A stretch of DNA of 35,021 nucleotides from an uncultured Ruminococcus sp. (GTDB lineage Bacteria > Bacillota > Clostridia > Oscillospirales > Ruminococcaceae), in the NCBI GenBank assembly GCA_947627175.1, contig CANQVA010000020.1:1-35021 (forward strand). The letters are read 5' to 3'. Positions 26,994-35,021 of this stretch are shown piece after piece (within the stretch, counting starts at the first letter, position 1; the number at the start of each line of letters is the position of its first letter). The translations under genes and the position numbers were made by a program. The notes beneath the pieces are model-generated. The model was not told the DNA's origin and made no database searches. It saw only the letters and a program-made list of their open reading frames with translations.

Positions 26994-27920
26994 ATGAAAT
27001 TACATGAATTACAGGAAGAAATCCTGAAGCTGAAAAAAGAAAGCAATACTGTTATTCTCGCACACAGCTATCAGGCAAGGGAAATCATTGAAATAGCTGA
27101 CTTTACGGGAGACAGCTATAAATTAAGCGTTGATGCAAAAGGCGTTAATGCGGATAATATACTCTTCTGTGGCGTCCACTTCATGGCTGAAACTGCTAAG
27201 ATACTCGCACCCGAAAAAAGAGTTTTCCTTGCTAATAAAAATGCAGGTTGCCCTATGGCTGAACAAATGGACGCTGAACTGATTAGTATGCTCAAAGAAA
27301 AAGAACCCGACAGAACGGTCGTTGCCTATATAAATACAACAGCATCATTAAAAACGGTTTGTGATGTTTGCGTCACGTCGTCAAGTGCGGTTAAAATTGT
27401 AAAAGCAATTGACAATGACAAAATTCTGTTCATTCCCGACTGCAATCTCGGTGACTATGTGAAACAGAATATTCCCGAAAAAGATATAAAACTACTGAAC
27501 GGCGGTTGTCCCACTCATGCAGGAATTACCGTAAGGGAAGTTATGAAAGCAAAGGAAGAACACCCTGATGCACTTTTTCTTGTTCACCCCGAATGTACTC
27601 CGGCAGTAGTAAAACTTGCTGATTATGTCGGTTCTACTTCAGGCATTATGAACTATGCCGTAAATTCCGATGCTGAGGAATTTATTATAGGTACGGAAAC
27701 TTCAATATCTGAGCATCTTCAATATGAATGCCCTGAAAAGAATTTCTATCCAGTAACTAAAGATATAGTATGTCATAATATGAAGATAACAACATTGCCC
27801 GATGTTTATAAAGCACTTAAAGGCATAAATAACGGTGAGGCTTTTGAAATCTTAATGGACGATGAAATTATTTCAAAAGCAAGAAAGTGCATAGATGAAA
27901 TGATAAGGCTCGGCGGTTGA
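26994..27920 (+). CDS. nadA: Quinolinate synthase A
   Basis: [4Fe-4S] enzyme condensing iminoaspartate with dihydroxyacetone phosphate to quinolinate, for de novo NAD synthesis. The 308-residue length is typical of the short form. The three cluster cysteines are placed as expected: Cys86 (NAGCPMAEQ), Cys172 (GGCPTHAG) and Cys260 (IVCHNMK). Substrate motifs ILAHSYQ, CGVHFMAETAKIL, HPEC and STSGIM are present. An AAAGGAG site precedes the ATG. nadB and nadC are not next to it; instead hydE follows after one base. Confidence 0.95.
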   Translation: MKLHELQEEILKLKKESNTVILAHSYQAREIIEIADFTGDSYKLSVDAKGVNADNILFCGVHFMAETAKILAPEKRVFLANKNAGCPMAEQMDAELISMLKEKEPDRTVVAYINTTASLKTVCDVCVTSSSAVKIVKAIDNDKILFIPDCNLGDYVKQNIPEKDIKLLNGGCPTHAGITVREVMKAKEEHPDALFLVHPECTPAVVKLADYVGSTSGIMNYAVNSDAEEFIIGTETSISEHLQYECPEKNFYPVTKDIVCHNMKITTLPDVYKALKGINNGEAFEILMDDEIISKARKCIDEMIRLGG

Positions 27921-27921
27921 T

Positions 27922-28959
27922 ATGACTGATAATATTATTGAAAAGCTGTATAACAGCGGAAATCTTACAGACAGTGAATTTAAATTGCTGATTGAAACGG
28001 ACGATAAAGACGATGTTAAACTATTGACAAAGTATGCCGACGAGACAAGACAGAAGTATTACGGAAAAAAAGTCTTCCTCCGTGGTCTTATAGAGATTTC
28101 AAGCTATTGTAAAAATAATTGTCTTTATTGCGGTATACGTCGCAGTAATAAAAACGCTGAACGTTATCGCCTCAGCCGTGAAGAAATAATGTCATGCTGT
28201 GAAAACGGCTATGAACTCGGATTCCGTACTTTTGTAATGCAGGGCGGTGAAGATTCATATTTTACGGATGATTTCATGTGTGATATAATTCATGAGGTAA
28301 AAGAAAAGTTTCCCGACTGTGCTGTAACACTTTCCCTCGGTGAGCGTTCATATGAAAGTTACAGGAGATTGAAAGAAGCAGGTGCTGACCGTTATTTACT
28401 CCGCCATGAAACAGCCTCCGACAGTCTCTACAGAAAACTGCACCCGCAGGAAATGAGCCTTAAAAACCGTAAAAAATGCCTCTTCAATCTGCGTGAACTT
28501 GGTTATCAGGTGGGAGCGGGTTTTATGGTTGGTGTACCGTTTCAGACAACGGAAAATATTATTGAAGACTTAAGATTCTTGCAGGAACTTAAACCGCATA
28601 TGATTGGAATAGGACCTTTTATTCCTCACCATGATACACCATTTGCAGACGAAAAAGGCGGTACTCTTGAAACTACTTTGAGACTTCTCGGAATACTGCG
28701 TCTCATGTTTCCGAAAGTTCTCCTGCCGTCAACGACCGCACTCGGAACAATTTCCCCTGTTGGCCGTGAACTCGGTCTGAAAACGGGTTGTAACGTTGTA
28801 ATGCCTAATCTGTCGCCCGTGAGTGTCAGAAAGAAATATGAACTCTATGACAATAAAATCTGCACCGGGGAAGAATCCGCCGAATGCAGAGTATGCCTTG
28901 AGAACCGCATAAAATCAGCGGGATATGAAATTTCCTCCGAACGTGGAGATGCATTATAA
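27922..28959 (+). CDS. hydE: [FeFe]-hydrogenase maturase HydE (radical SAM)
   Basis: A 345-residue radical SAM protein needed to assemble the H-cluster of [FeFe]-hydrogenases. The SAM cluster motif CX3CX2C is CKNNCLYC (Cys63, 67, 70). Also seen: FVMQGGEDSYFTDD, LSLGERSYESYRRLKEAGADRYLLRHETAS, GFMVGVPFQTTENI and MPNLSPVSVRKKYELYDNK, all characteristic of HydE rather than BioB or PylB. A C-terminal CX7CX2C (Cys314, 322, 325) could hold the auxiliary cluster found in some HydE proteins. It starts one base after the nadA stop, so the two are coupled. hydF, hydG and hydrogenase genes are not in the window. Confidence 0.9.
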   Translation: MTDNIIEKLYNSGNLTDSEFKLLIETDDKDDVKLLTKYADETRQKYYGKKVFLRGLIEISSYCKNNCLYCGIRRSNKNAERYRLSREEIMSCCENGYELGFRTFVMQGGEDSYFTDDFMCDIIHEVKEKFPDCAVTLSLGERSYESYRRLKEAGADRYLLRHETASDSLYRKLHPQEMSLKNRKKCLFNLRELGYQVGAGFMVGVPFQTTENIIEDLRFLQELKPHMIGIGPFIPHHDTPFADEKGGTLETTLRLLGILRLMFPKVLLPSTTALGTISPVGRELGLKTGCNVVMPNLSPVSVRKKYELYDNKICTGEESAECRVCLENRIKSAGYEISSERGDAL

Positions 28960-28986
28960 ATAATTTAAATATAAATATATATAAAT

Positions 28987-29017
28987 AAAGGACAGCCTGA
29001 AAAAGCTGTCCTTTTTG
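28987..29017. terminator. Terminator after hydE
   Basis: AAAGGACAGC (28987-28996) pairs with GCTGTCCTTT (29005-29014), followed by TTTG. It also lies just beyond the stop of the convergent gene and may serve both. Confidence 0.85.
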
Positions 29018-29037
29018 TTATTCTGATTTATCCTGAA

Positions 29038-29802
29038 TTATGTTTCCGGCATAACATTACTTACTTCCGGAAATTCCGGTGAATCCTGTGCAGCCTGACT
29101 GCTTGGTTGCTGATTATTCTGAAAATAATTCTGTGTATCCCGGTATTCTTGTGAATCTTGGTAATTTGCTTGTGAATCAGGTATATTCTGTGTATCAAGT
29201 CCGTTCTGTGTATCGGGTATATTCTGCTGAATGTTCTGTTGATTTGTGTCGGGTATCTGAGGAGCATTGCCTTTAACAGTTACTTTGATTTGTACTTCAA
29301 TAGCGGAGTTATTATTGAATTTGAGGAGTATATAACATTCACCTGCATTTACAGCTGTAACGTTGCCGTATTCGTCAACAGTTGCGATATTCGGGTCAGT
29401 AGATGACCATAATTCATTTTCTTCTGAACAGCCTTGCGGATAGCCGTATATAATCGGCATATCGCTTTCGCCTACATTAAGTGACAATTCACGTGTGGAA
29501 AGCTGTACCTGTGCGGAAAGCGTCGGGTCAACGGTTGGAACGGGAATAGTTGTTGTAGTTGTAGTCATTTCTGTAGGCGGTTCTGTTTCAGTAGTTGTTT
29601 GTGTAGTAGAAGTTGATGTAGTAGTAGTTTCTTTCTTTGGCTTTTTGGTTTTATCAGTGCAAGCGTTTGCTATAAGAATCATCAGAATAAGCACAATAAG
29701 TGCAATGACGGCAAGGGCACAGAGTTGTCTGCGTCTTAAAATTTTCTTTGTAACCCTTTTGCGGGGTTTTTCGGAATTTTGGTTATTATTGCTGTTATCC
29801 AT
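29038..29802 (-). CDS. Membrane-anchored protein with a BIG2-like Ig domain
   Basis: A 254-residue protein: a basic cytoplasmic N-terminus (KPRKRVTKKILRRR), one transmembrane helix (~29-48), a Thr-rich linker (KKETTTTSTSTTQTTTE...), and a bacterial Ig-like (BIG2) domain around residues 98-178 with the typical LWSSTDPNIATVDEYGNVTA. The last ~70 residues are Gln/Asn/Asp-rich with repeated IPDTQN-like units. The topology points to a surface or wall-associated role; no enzyme domain is seen. It has an AAAGGG site and a leader of almost 190 bases. Confidence 0.82.
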   Translation of the reverse strand: MDNSNNNQNSEKPRKRVTKKILRRRQLCALAVIALIVLILMILIANACTDKTKKPKKETTTTSTSTTQTTTETEPPTEMTTTTTTIPVPTVDPTLSAQVQLSTRELSLNVGESDMPIIYGYPQGCSEENELWSSTDPNIATVDEYGNVTAVNAGECYILLKFNNNSAIEVQIKVTVKGNAPQIPDTNQQNIQQNIPDTQNGLDTQNIPDSQANYQDSQEYRDTQNYFQNNQQPSSQAAQDSPEFPEVSNVMPET

Positions 29803-29841
29803 TTTTTTGAATCCCTTTCTTTGATTTATTAGTGTTTCTGC

Positions 29842-29912
29842 ATAATCAGCAGATTATTTTAAGACCGTAAGAATCTTTTCTGTTGCAGGCAAATACAGAG
29901 AATTGCGGTCTT
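29842..29912 (-). other. Structured 5' leader of the Ig-domain gene
   Basis: Within the 5' untranslated region are a hairpin AAGACCG (29861-29867) with CGGTCTT (29906-29912), containing an inner stem TCTGT/ACAGA, and a second small hairpin ATAATC-AGCA-GATTAT near 29842-29857. No known riboswitch family is recognised. Confidence 0.45.
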
Positions 29913-29997
29913 ATAAGATAATATTGCACTGCGGACGGCTTACGCTGTAATAGTAAAAATCACAGACGTTTTATACATAGAAAAGTACCTTTACTAC

Positions 29998-30026
29998 ATT
30001 ATATCACAGTGTGAAAGAAATGTCAC
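29998..30026 (-). promoter_or_regulatory. Promoter of the Ig-domain gene
   Basis: Minus-strand GTGACA (30026-30021), 17-base spacer, TATAAT (30003-29998). The remaining stretch up to 30198 is AT-rich; nothing else is recognised there, and no clear terminator for the upstream gene is seen. Confidence 0.7.
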
Positions 30027-30198
30027 GTACTTTTATAAAATTTTCGCACATTGCCATATAATGGAGATAATTTTTGTAATTTTTCGCCAAAATAAAACGA
30101 AACATACATTCTTAAACATAACCACGGCTAACTTAAATTTAATATATATACTCTTCAATGATAATTTAATTACTGAATTATGTTTATTTATTGAATTA

Positions 30199-32622
30199 TT
30201 ATCTCCAAAATTCAATCAGTTCACAGAATATACTTACCAATTCAGGGTAGTCAGATTCACTGAATGAGAATGTAAATATCTGCGGAACGTTTATTATAAA
30301 AGAAGCTGTTATTGAGAATGACATAAAATATTTAAATATTGTTTTAAGCGTTATATTTTCTGTATTCTGATACAGAAAGAAAAGTATTACAAATGCACCT
30401 ATTACTATTTGCCATGAGAAATCAGCCGTATATCTTACAGCGTAACCGCTTTCCCATATGGAGAACATTATCACCAACGGCATTATAACACACGGTAACA
30501 GCGTTATAACGGAATATTTTATTTTACTGCATCTGTCGGGGAGTTTTTTCAGGGCTTTTCCGCCGAGAAGATAACCGAACACAGGCAGAGCAAGAAATAA
30601 TATTCCCGAAGTCTGTCCGACATCTTTGAAATAATATCCGTTTACTCTGAGATATGAAAAAGGCGTATCAACAAAAGGATATTCAAATTTTAAAGACGGG
30701 AACGCAAATATATAAGCAAACATTCCTATCAGTACAAAAAGAGTGTGATATTCGGAATCAATAAAATCATTTATTGTCAATGAGTATTTTATTCCGAAAT
30801 CAAACGGAGAATCAAAGCGGACATAATTATACCACATCTGAACCGAACCAATAACTGCAAAAGGAATCACAGCACAGAGTGTATATTTTATTCTCCTGCT
30901 TTTAACCGTCTTTATATTTCCGTCAGCATCATGAACTTCCGCAGACTTGCCGAAACCGATGACATAATATACACAGGCACATATTGAGTATACAGCAAGT
31001 GTCGGACGGCAAAGAACGGCAATTGAAAGAAACACCGAGGCGAATACCGTCTTAACAAGTGAAATCTGTCCGCCACCTATTACATTTGAGGATATGAGGA
31101 AATAAGCACCAAGAGTTGTAAAGGCAAATCCCGAAGATATTGATATTTCATAGAAAAGAGGTCTTCCTACACTGAACCATATTCCGCAAACCATAATGAG
31201 AATTGCAATTCCTGCAATATAACAGCCCGACGGAATACGCCTGAACCAGCGTTTAATTATTGCATTATAAGTCATAGCGAGGAAAACAAGACCGATTGCA
31301 GCGAAGATAAACACCGCTATTTCCGTTGAGAAAAATTTTCCCGTTATGAGATGATACGGCAGAAACAGAAGTACAACAGGGGCTATTCCGTAATATGAAT
31401 AATATTTCCCTTTATAAAAAACATGATCCCATTCAGCATTAACTGAATTTGATTCACGCAGATATCTGTCATAAGGGTCTTCCAAATCAATCAACGCCTG
31501 TTCAGGTTCTTTGAGAAGTGAAACCTGACCCTCTTCAAATGCAAGGACAAGTTCTTCCGAAATCTGATTGCCGTAATCACGTGAAAACATACTTTCCAAA
31601 TCGTCGGGGAGTTTTTTACAAGTAACCCCGAAAGCAACAAGAACGGCTAAAACAGTTATTACAAGCGACGATATCTGACAGAATTTGAAATTCTCTCCGT
31701 AATTCCTGTTCATAAGTTCAGAAAATGCCACAGCATAGGCAAGCGTTGAAAGAATAATTATAATCATCATTCTTACAACCGATATATCAAACGGAATAGG
31801 TATATTAAGTTCTATTTCCGATATATTGAATAAATCACTGTCATTCATACCGGAAAAATTGAACTGAAGCGAACCGACTTTCCCCGAAAGCATAACAGTT
31901 GCATATGTAGTGCTTGGATTTGTCGTAACGATGTTTGCATTGATTATTGACGGACGGTACAGCGATGATGTTTCATCTGTCGCATCAACTCTTGCCGAAA
32001 GTCTTTCAGCATTTGCAGATTCTATATTTATTCTTATCGTGCCGACTTTCCTGTTAATATCTTTAAATTCAACTGTAGAAGTCTGTTGACCTGTTACTTG
32101 TATTTTTCCCGTATTTTCTGTTCCGGCAGGGTTTACAATAGTTCCCTCTGATATTGAAAGCCGTTGATGTCCGTAATCTCCGAAAAATATTCTGTATGAC
32201 GGAAATTGAAATACAGTAAGTTCAAGTATCGAAACGATGAGAATAACTTTACTGAAAAATTTTATTGTGCGTGATTTAACTCTACCCCTTACTAAATTGC
32301 ATACTCTCTCAATAACAAGAACAATCCCCATAACAAAGAATGCACCGTGAAAAATGCCCATATTCATAAGGCGGGTAATATCGGATATTCCGAGAAGTAA
32401 CGCAAATATCATACATATATCGGCAATCATTCTCTTTTTATCACTGCGTGACATTCTATCTGAACGTTTTTTATTACGTTTTCTTTTATTCTTTTTACTG
32501 TCTTGATTATCCTGATTATCTTCATTATTTTCAGGAATGATTATATTTACATTATTTATAAAAATGACCGATGCAAAAATTGTCATTATAATTAAAATAA
32601 AAAACAGCAGTTTTATGAACAT
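30199..32622 (-). CDS. Large polytopic membrane protein, possible GT-C type glycosyltransferase
   Basis: An 807-residue protein. An N-terminal helix is followed by a highly charged stretch (DNQDSKKNKRKRNKKRSDR), helices at ~68-120, and a beta-rich presumed outside domain (~150-270). At least ten more hydrophobic segments follow. A conserved-looking loop, DHVFYKGKYYSYYGIAPVVL, and an acidic/aromatic segment before it resemble multi-spanning GT-C glycosyltransferase-like proteins of Firmicutes, but the family is not certain and no catalytic motif is proven. Start ATG 32622 after TAGGAG; it lies 25 bp downstream of a sugar-binding lipoprotein gene and probably shares its transcript. Confidence 0.65.
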   Translation of the reverse strand: MFIKLLFFILIIMTIFASVIFINNVNIIIPENNEDNQDNQDSKKNKRKRNKKRSDRMSRSDKKRMIADICMIFALLLGISDITRLMNMGIFHGAFFVMGIVLVIERVCNLVRGRVKSRTIKFFSKVILIVSILELTVFQFPSYRIFFGDYGHQRLSISEGTIVNPAGTENTGKIQVTGQQTSTVEFKDINRKVGTIRINIESANAERLSARVDATDETSSLYRPSIINANIVTTNPSTTYATVMLSGKVGSLQFNFSGMNDSDLFNISEIELNIPIPFDISVVRMMIIIILSTLAYAVAFSELMNRNYGENFKFCQISSLVITVLAVLVAFGVTCKKLPDDLESMFSRDYGNQISEELVLAFEEGQVSLLKEPEQALIDLEDPYDRYLRESNSVNAEWDHVFYKGKYYSYYGIAPVVLLFLPYHLITGKFFSTEIAVFIFAAIGLVFLAMTYNAIIKRWFRRIPSGCYIAGIAILIMVCGIWFSVGRPLFYEISISSGFAFTTLGAYFLISSNVIGGGQISLVKTVFASVFLSIAVLCRPTLAVYSICACVYYVIGFGKSAEVHDADGNIKTVKSRRIKYTLCAVIPFAVIGSVQMWYNYVRFDSPFDFGIKYSLTINDFIDSEYHTLFVLIGMFAYIFAFPSLKFEYPFVDTPFSYLRVNGYYFKDVGQTSGILFLALPVFGYLLGGKALKKLPDRCSKIKYSVITLLPCVIMPLVIMFSIWESGYAVRYTADFSWQIVIGAFVILFFLYQNTENITLKTIFKYFMSFSITASFIINVPQIFTFSFSESDYPELVSIFCELIEFWR

Positions 32623-32647
32623 AAATTTTTTACTCCTATTTATTTAA

Positions 32648-34042
32648 TTATTTAAGGCGTTTTATTTCTTGCTTTATGGCTTTAGCACATGAATCACGCA
32701 AATCTCTCCATACTTCAAAAGTACCGCCCGACAAAAGCATATTTTTTTCAATCTGGTCAATTATACCTTCAGAACCTGCTGAACTGTACATTGCGTCGCC
32801 CATTCCGTAAGCAAAATCAACAACGGGCTTTATTACAGATGGGTCTGTATATTCCTGTAAAATATCATACTGTTCAGACGTCAGCTGACTTATTACAGCA
32901 CCAACGCCGTTTGTCTGCGGTAATAGTGCCTGTTCTTTTTTAGGTTCTTCATATTCTTCCTGAATTTCGGCAAATCTTTCACATTTGATATAAGTTGCCA
33001 CTGCATCGCCCTTTTTGGAATTTTTAACAAGCATCTTAGCATCAAAATCACATACAACATAATTTCCGTCTGCTTTCGGATATTTCGGAAACGGTACGGC
33101 AGTAAAATCCATATCGGGGCATCGTACATTTGAAACGCCTATAGTCCAGAATGGAGCAGCGAAAAACAGTGTACTTTTTCCCGAGGGGAAACTGTCATTT
33201 CTGTATGATAAATAGAGATTTTTATTTGCTATTTCCTGCATGAATGCTTCCGCCTCTTTTATCGGTGCAACGGCTACATTATTAAATAATTTTCCGTTCT
33301 GATATTTTACGATATTAAAACCCGTCGAATGAATAAGAGATTCACCGACATATCCGTTAATACCGTAACCGCCGGTGTTTTCCTTGAATTTCTCCATCAT
33401 TTTCATGAAAGTATCCCAGTCCCATTTACCTTTTTTATAAAGTTCGTAAGGGTCATCAAGTTCGTTTTCCTCAATCATTTTTCGGCTGTAGGTGAGTACA
33501 ACGGGATTTGACAATGAATAGGGAATGACATAATGCTTGTCATCATATTCAAATGCATCAATAACATCAGACATATCGTCCCATATACCGCTGTTTATTT
33601 CAAGTGAATTGAAATAAGGGTCAAGAGGTTCATAGAGATTTTTCTTTACTCCGTCGGGAACTGCACTTGTGTCATATTCAAACATATCCACTTCTTCACC
33701 CGATAAAATCATTGATTCAAGTCTGGTGAATTTTTCTTCTGCGGGAGTATATACAAATTTTACTTTACCGCCGAAAACGTCCTCAAACAGCGACAACGCA
33801 ACAGAACGACTTCCACCTTCTTCTGTCGGGTTCAAATCATAATCGGAAAGCCATACTATTTCAGTTCCCGATATATCAGCAGGTTCGCCGATTTCTTCAG
33901 AGGTTTCCGGCAACATTGCTATAGGCTTTTCACTCGATTCAACAGAAAGATTTCCCGTTACATTTTTTTTACAGGAAACTGCCGAAGTCATAACCGCTAT
34001 AACGGCAATAATTCCTGCAAGCGTTCTCTTTACATTTTTCAT
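32648..34042 (-). CDS. ABC transporter extracellular sugar-binding lipoprotein
   Basis: A 464-residue solute-binding protein of family 1 type. A lipoprotein signal ends at Cys24 (VMTSAVSC). The mature part shows the family pattern: EIVWLSDYDLN, LSGEEVDMFEYDTSAVP, the DDKHYVIPYS loop, and YELYKKGKWDWDTFMKMMEKF, typical of carbohydrate-binding proteins. ATG 34042 follows AAAGGAG; the GTG at 34060 overlaps that site. No permease or ATPase genes accompany it here; the neighbour is the polytopic membrane protein, so it may share a transporter encoded elsewhere or have another role. Confidence 0.85.
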   Translation of the reverse strand: MKNVKRTLAGIIAVIAVMTSAVSCKKNVTGNLSVESSEKPIAMLPETSEEIGEPADISGTEIVWLSDYDLNPTEEGGSRSVALSLFEDVFGGKVKFVYTPAEEKFTRLESMILSGEEVDMFEYDTSAVPDGVKKNLYEPLDPYFNSLEINSGIWDDMSDVIDAFEYDDKHYVIPYSLSNPVVLTYSRKMIEENELDDPYELYKKGKWDWDTFMKMMEKFKENTGGYGINGYVGESLIHSTGFNIVKYQNGKLFNNVAVAPIKEAEAFMQEIANKNLYLSYRNDSFPSGKSTLFFAAPFWTIGVSNVRCPDMDFTAVPFPKYPKADGNYVVCDFDAKMLVKNSKKGDAVATYIKCERFAEIQEEYEEPKKEQALLPQTNGVGAVISQLTSEQYDILQEYTDPSVIKPVVDFAYGMGDAMYSSAGSEGIIDQIEKNMLLSGGTFEVWRDLRDSCAKAIKQEIKRLK

Positions 34043-34124
34043 ATTTGTTTCTCCTTTCACTTTTTTATTTGTTATATTTATTATTTTTTTAATTATATTT
34101 ATTTCATGCAGACTATTTCAATTT

Positions 34125-34153
34125 ATTATACATTTTTTGTACTGATATGTCAA
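34125..34153 (-). promoter_or_regulatory. Promoter of the sugar-binding lipoprotein gene
   Basis: Minus-strand TTGACA (34153-34148), 17-base spacer, TATAAT (34130-34125). Confidence 0.85.
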
Positions 34154-34190
34154 GTATCTTAAACAAAAAAGACCACCGGACATAGCAAAA

Positions 34191-34221
34191 CCCATGAAGC
34201 AGAATTACTTCATGGGCTTTT
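34191..34221. terminator. Terminator after the Rpn-like fragments
   Basis: CCCATGAAG (34191-34199) pairs with CTTCATGGG (34208-34216). T-runs follow in both directions (TTTT on the minus strand, CTTTTT on the plus strand). Confidence 0.8.
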
Positions 34222-34230
34222 TCGTCATTA

Positions 34231-34644
34231 TTACATTTCCTTATTCAACAACGCAAGGCTCTTGTCATATTCTTCCTGTTTGACACCAAGCATAGCTAAT
34301 ACTTCTGTAAGTGTTTTCTGTGTATTGTTCATCAGCATTTTAACGTTTTCTATTAAAGTTTTTGCCTGACCTCTTGATTCACCTCTTGCTTCGCCAATAG
34401 TAATACCTCTTGCTTCACCTCTTGCTTCGCCAATAGCAATACCTTCTTCTCGACCTTCCAGCCTTGAAATTTCCATATCATTTTCATGGTCACGGATAGC
34501 CTTATCACGCTGACGGATTTTTTCACGGAGAATCACATCGGCATTAAGTTCCTTAATTGTGTCGATTGACTTATGAATCATCGGATTCTGTGTATTTTCT
34601 CTTACCATTTTCAATTCACTCGCTGTCATATTATTTGTTGTCAT
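34231..34644 (-). pseudogene. Duplicated C-terminal part of an Rpn/PD-(D/E)XK transposase-like protein (copy A)
   Basis: The frame encodes about 137 residues from MTTNNMTASELK to LLNKEM. NPMIHKSIDTIKELNADVILREKIRQRDKAIRDHENDME and the Gly-Glu-Ala-Arg repeats (GEARGEARGITIGEARGESRG) match the tail of Rpn family recombination-promoting nucleases. The nuclease domain is missing: upstream lies not its N-terminal half but a second copy of the same tail, in a different frame (413-bp offset). Copy A therefore looks like a leftover of a tandem duplication. A GTG at 34674 is a less likely start. Confidence 0.75.
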
Positions 34645-35021
34645 GAAATTTACTGATTTAACAACGCAAGACACTTGTCATACTTTTCCTGTGTGACACC
34701 AAGCATAGCTAACACTTCTGTAAGTGTTTTCTGTGTATTGTTCATCAGCATTTTAACGTTTTCTATTAAAGTTTTTGCCTGACCTCTTGATTCACCTCTT
34801 GCTTCGCCAATAGTAATACCTCTTGCTTCACCTCTTGCTTCGCCAATAGCAATACCTTCTTCTCGACCTTCCAGCCTTGAAATTTCCATATCATTTTCAT
34901 GGTCACGGATAGCCTTATCACGCTGACGGATTTTTTCACGGAGAATCACATCGGCATTAAGTTCCTTAATTGTGTCGATTGACTTATGAATCATCGGATT
35001 CTGTGTATTTTCTCTTACCAT
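34247..35021. repeat. Tandem duplication, unit offset 413 bp
   Basis: 34247-34608 matches 34660-35021 with only scattered differences, mostly near the 3' end of the genes. The right-hand copy runs into the window edge, so its full length is unknown. Confidence 0.9.
34650..35021 (-). CDS. Rpn/PD-(D/E)XK transposase-like protein, C-terminal part (copy B), cut by the window edge
   Basis: At least 123 residues, almost identical to copy A and ending LLNQ at TAA (34652-34650). The frame is still open at the right edge, so this is probably the true 3' end of the gene, with the PD-(D/E)XK nuclease domain beyond 35021. Family members are Rpn-like nucleases linked to recombination and often annotated as transposases. 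The Met at the edge is internal rather than a start. Confidence 0.75.
   Translation of the reverse strand: MVRENTQNPMIHKSIDTIKELNADVILREKIRQRDKAIRDHENDMEISRLEGREEGIAIGEARGEARGITIGEARGESRGQAKTLIENVKMLMNNTQKTLTEVLAMLGVTQEKYDKCLALLNQ

Noticed and set aside
27922..28959. Biotin synthase or PylB instead of HydE
   Set aside because: The motifs through the barrel, and the C-terminal CX7CX2C, fit HydE better; BioB-type [2Fe-2S] ligands are not evident.

Overview
The window is from a low-GC Firmicute, most likely a Ruminococcus-like member of the Oscillospiraceae. Supporting signs are AT-rich intergenic DNA with near-consensus sigma-A promoters, a T-box leader, secreted dockerin (cellulosome-type) proteins, a HydE maturase and a C-terminal piece of a TnpB gene. 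This placement is inference from gene content; there is no rRNA or tRNA gene to anchor it.

Layout. 1-350: 3' end of an IS200/IS605-type tnpB and its putative right end. 391-1065: AIM24-family gene. 1087-3096: promoter, leucine T-box and leuA. 3136-4515 (minus): two small secreted dockerin proteins. 4816-6765: Nudix hydrolase, YkgJ-like cysteine-cluster protein and DEDDh exonuclease. 6777-12494 (minus): glycan export operon in the order ABC-2 permease, Wzt-like ATPase, FkbM methyltransferase, double GT4 glycosyltransferase. 12633-14171 (minus): zinc-ribbon membrane protein. 14374-26088: the long branched-chain amino acid locus ilvB-ilvN-ilvC-ilvD-(DUF3592)-leuC-leuD-leuB-(DUF815 ATPase)-ilvA-ridA. 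26106-26850: a non-coding island with two copies of a promoter-leader-CRISPR-like-repeat unit, a repressor gene fragment and a run of hairpins. 26994-28959: nadA-hydE. 29038-34042 (minus): Ig-like membrane protein, a large polytopic membrane protein and a sugar-binding lipoprotein. 34231-35021 (minus): tandemly duplicated C-terminal pieces of an Rpn/PD-(D/E)XK transposase-like gene.

How it works together. With leuA, the main cluster encodes the route from threonine and pyruvate to the 2-keto acids of isoleucine, valine and leucine; only the final transaminase is absent. The two transcription units appear to be controlled differently: leuA by a tRNA-sensing T-box with a CUC specifier candidate, and the ilvB operon by a 35-codon Ile/Val/Leu-rich leader peptide followed by a terminator with a 9-bp antiterminator candidate. 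RidA follows IlvA directly, as expected for removal of its reactive enamine/imine products.

The least explained part is 26106-26850. Two nearly identical ~144-bp units, each with a TTGACA-17-TATTAT promoter and ending in a type I-C-like CRISPR repeat, flank a hairpin-rich cassette. No second repeat, spacer or cas gene is present in the window. Other points of interest are the ilvB attenuator, a 52-bp perfect repeat linking the tnpB end to the ilvC-ilvD gap, and the nadA-hydE pairing.
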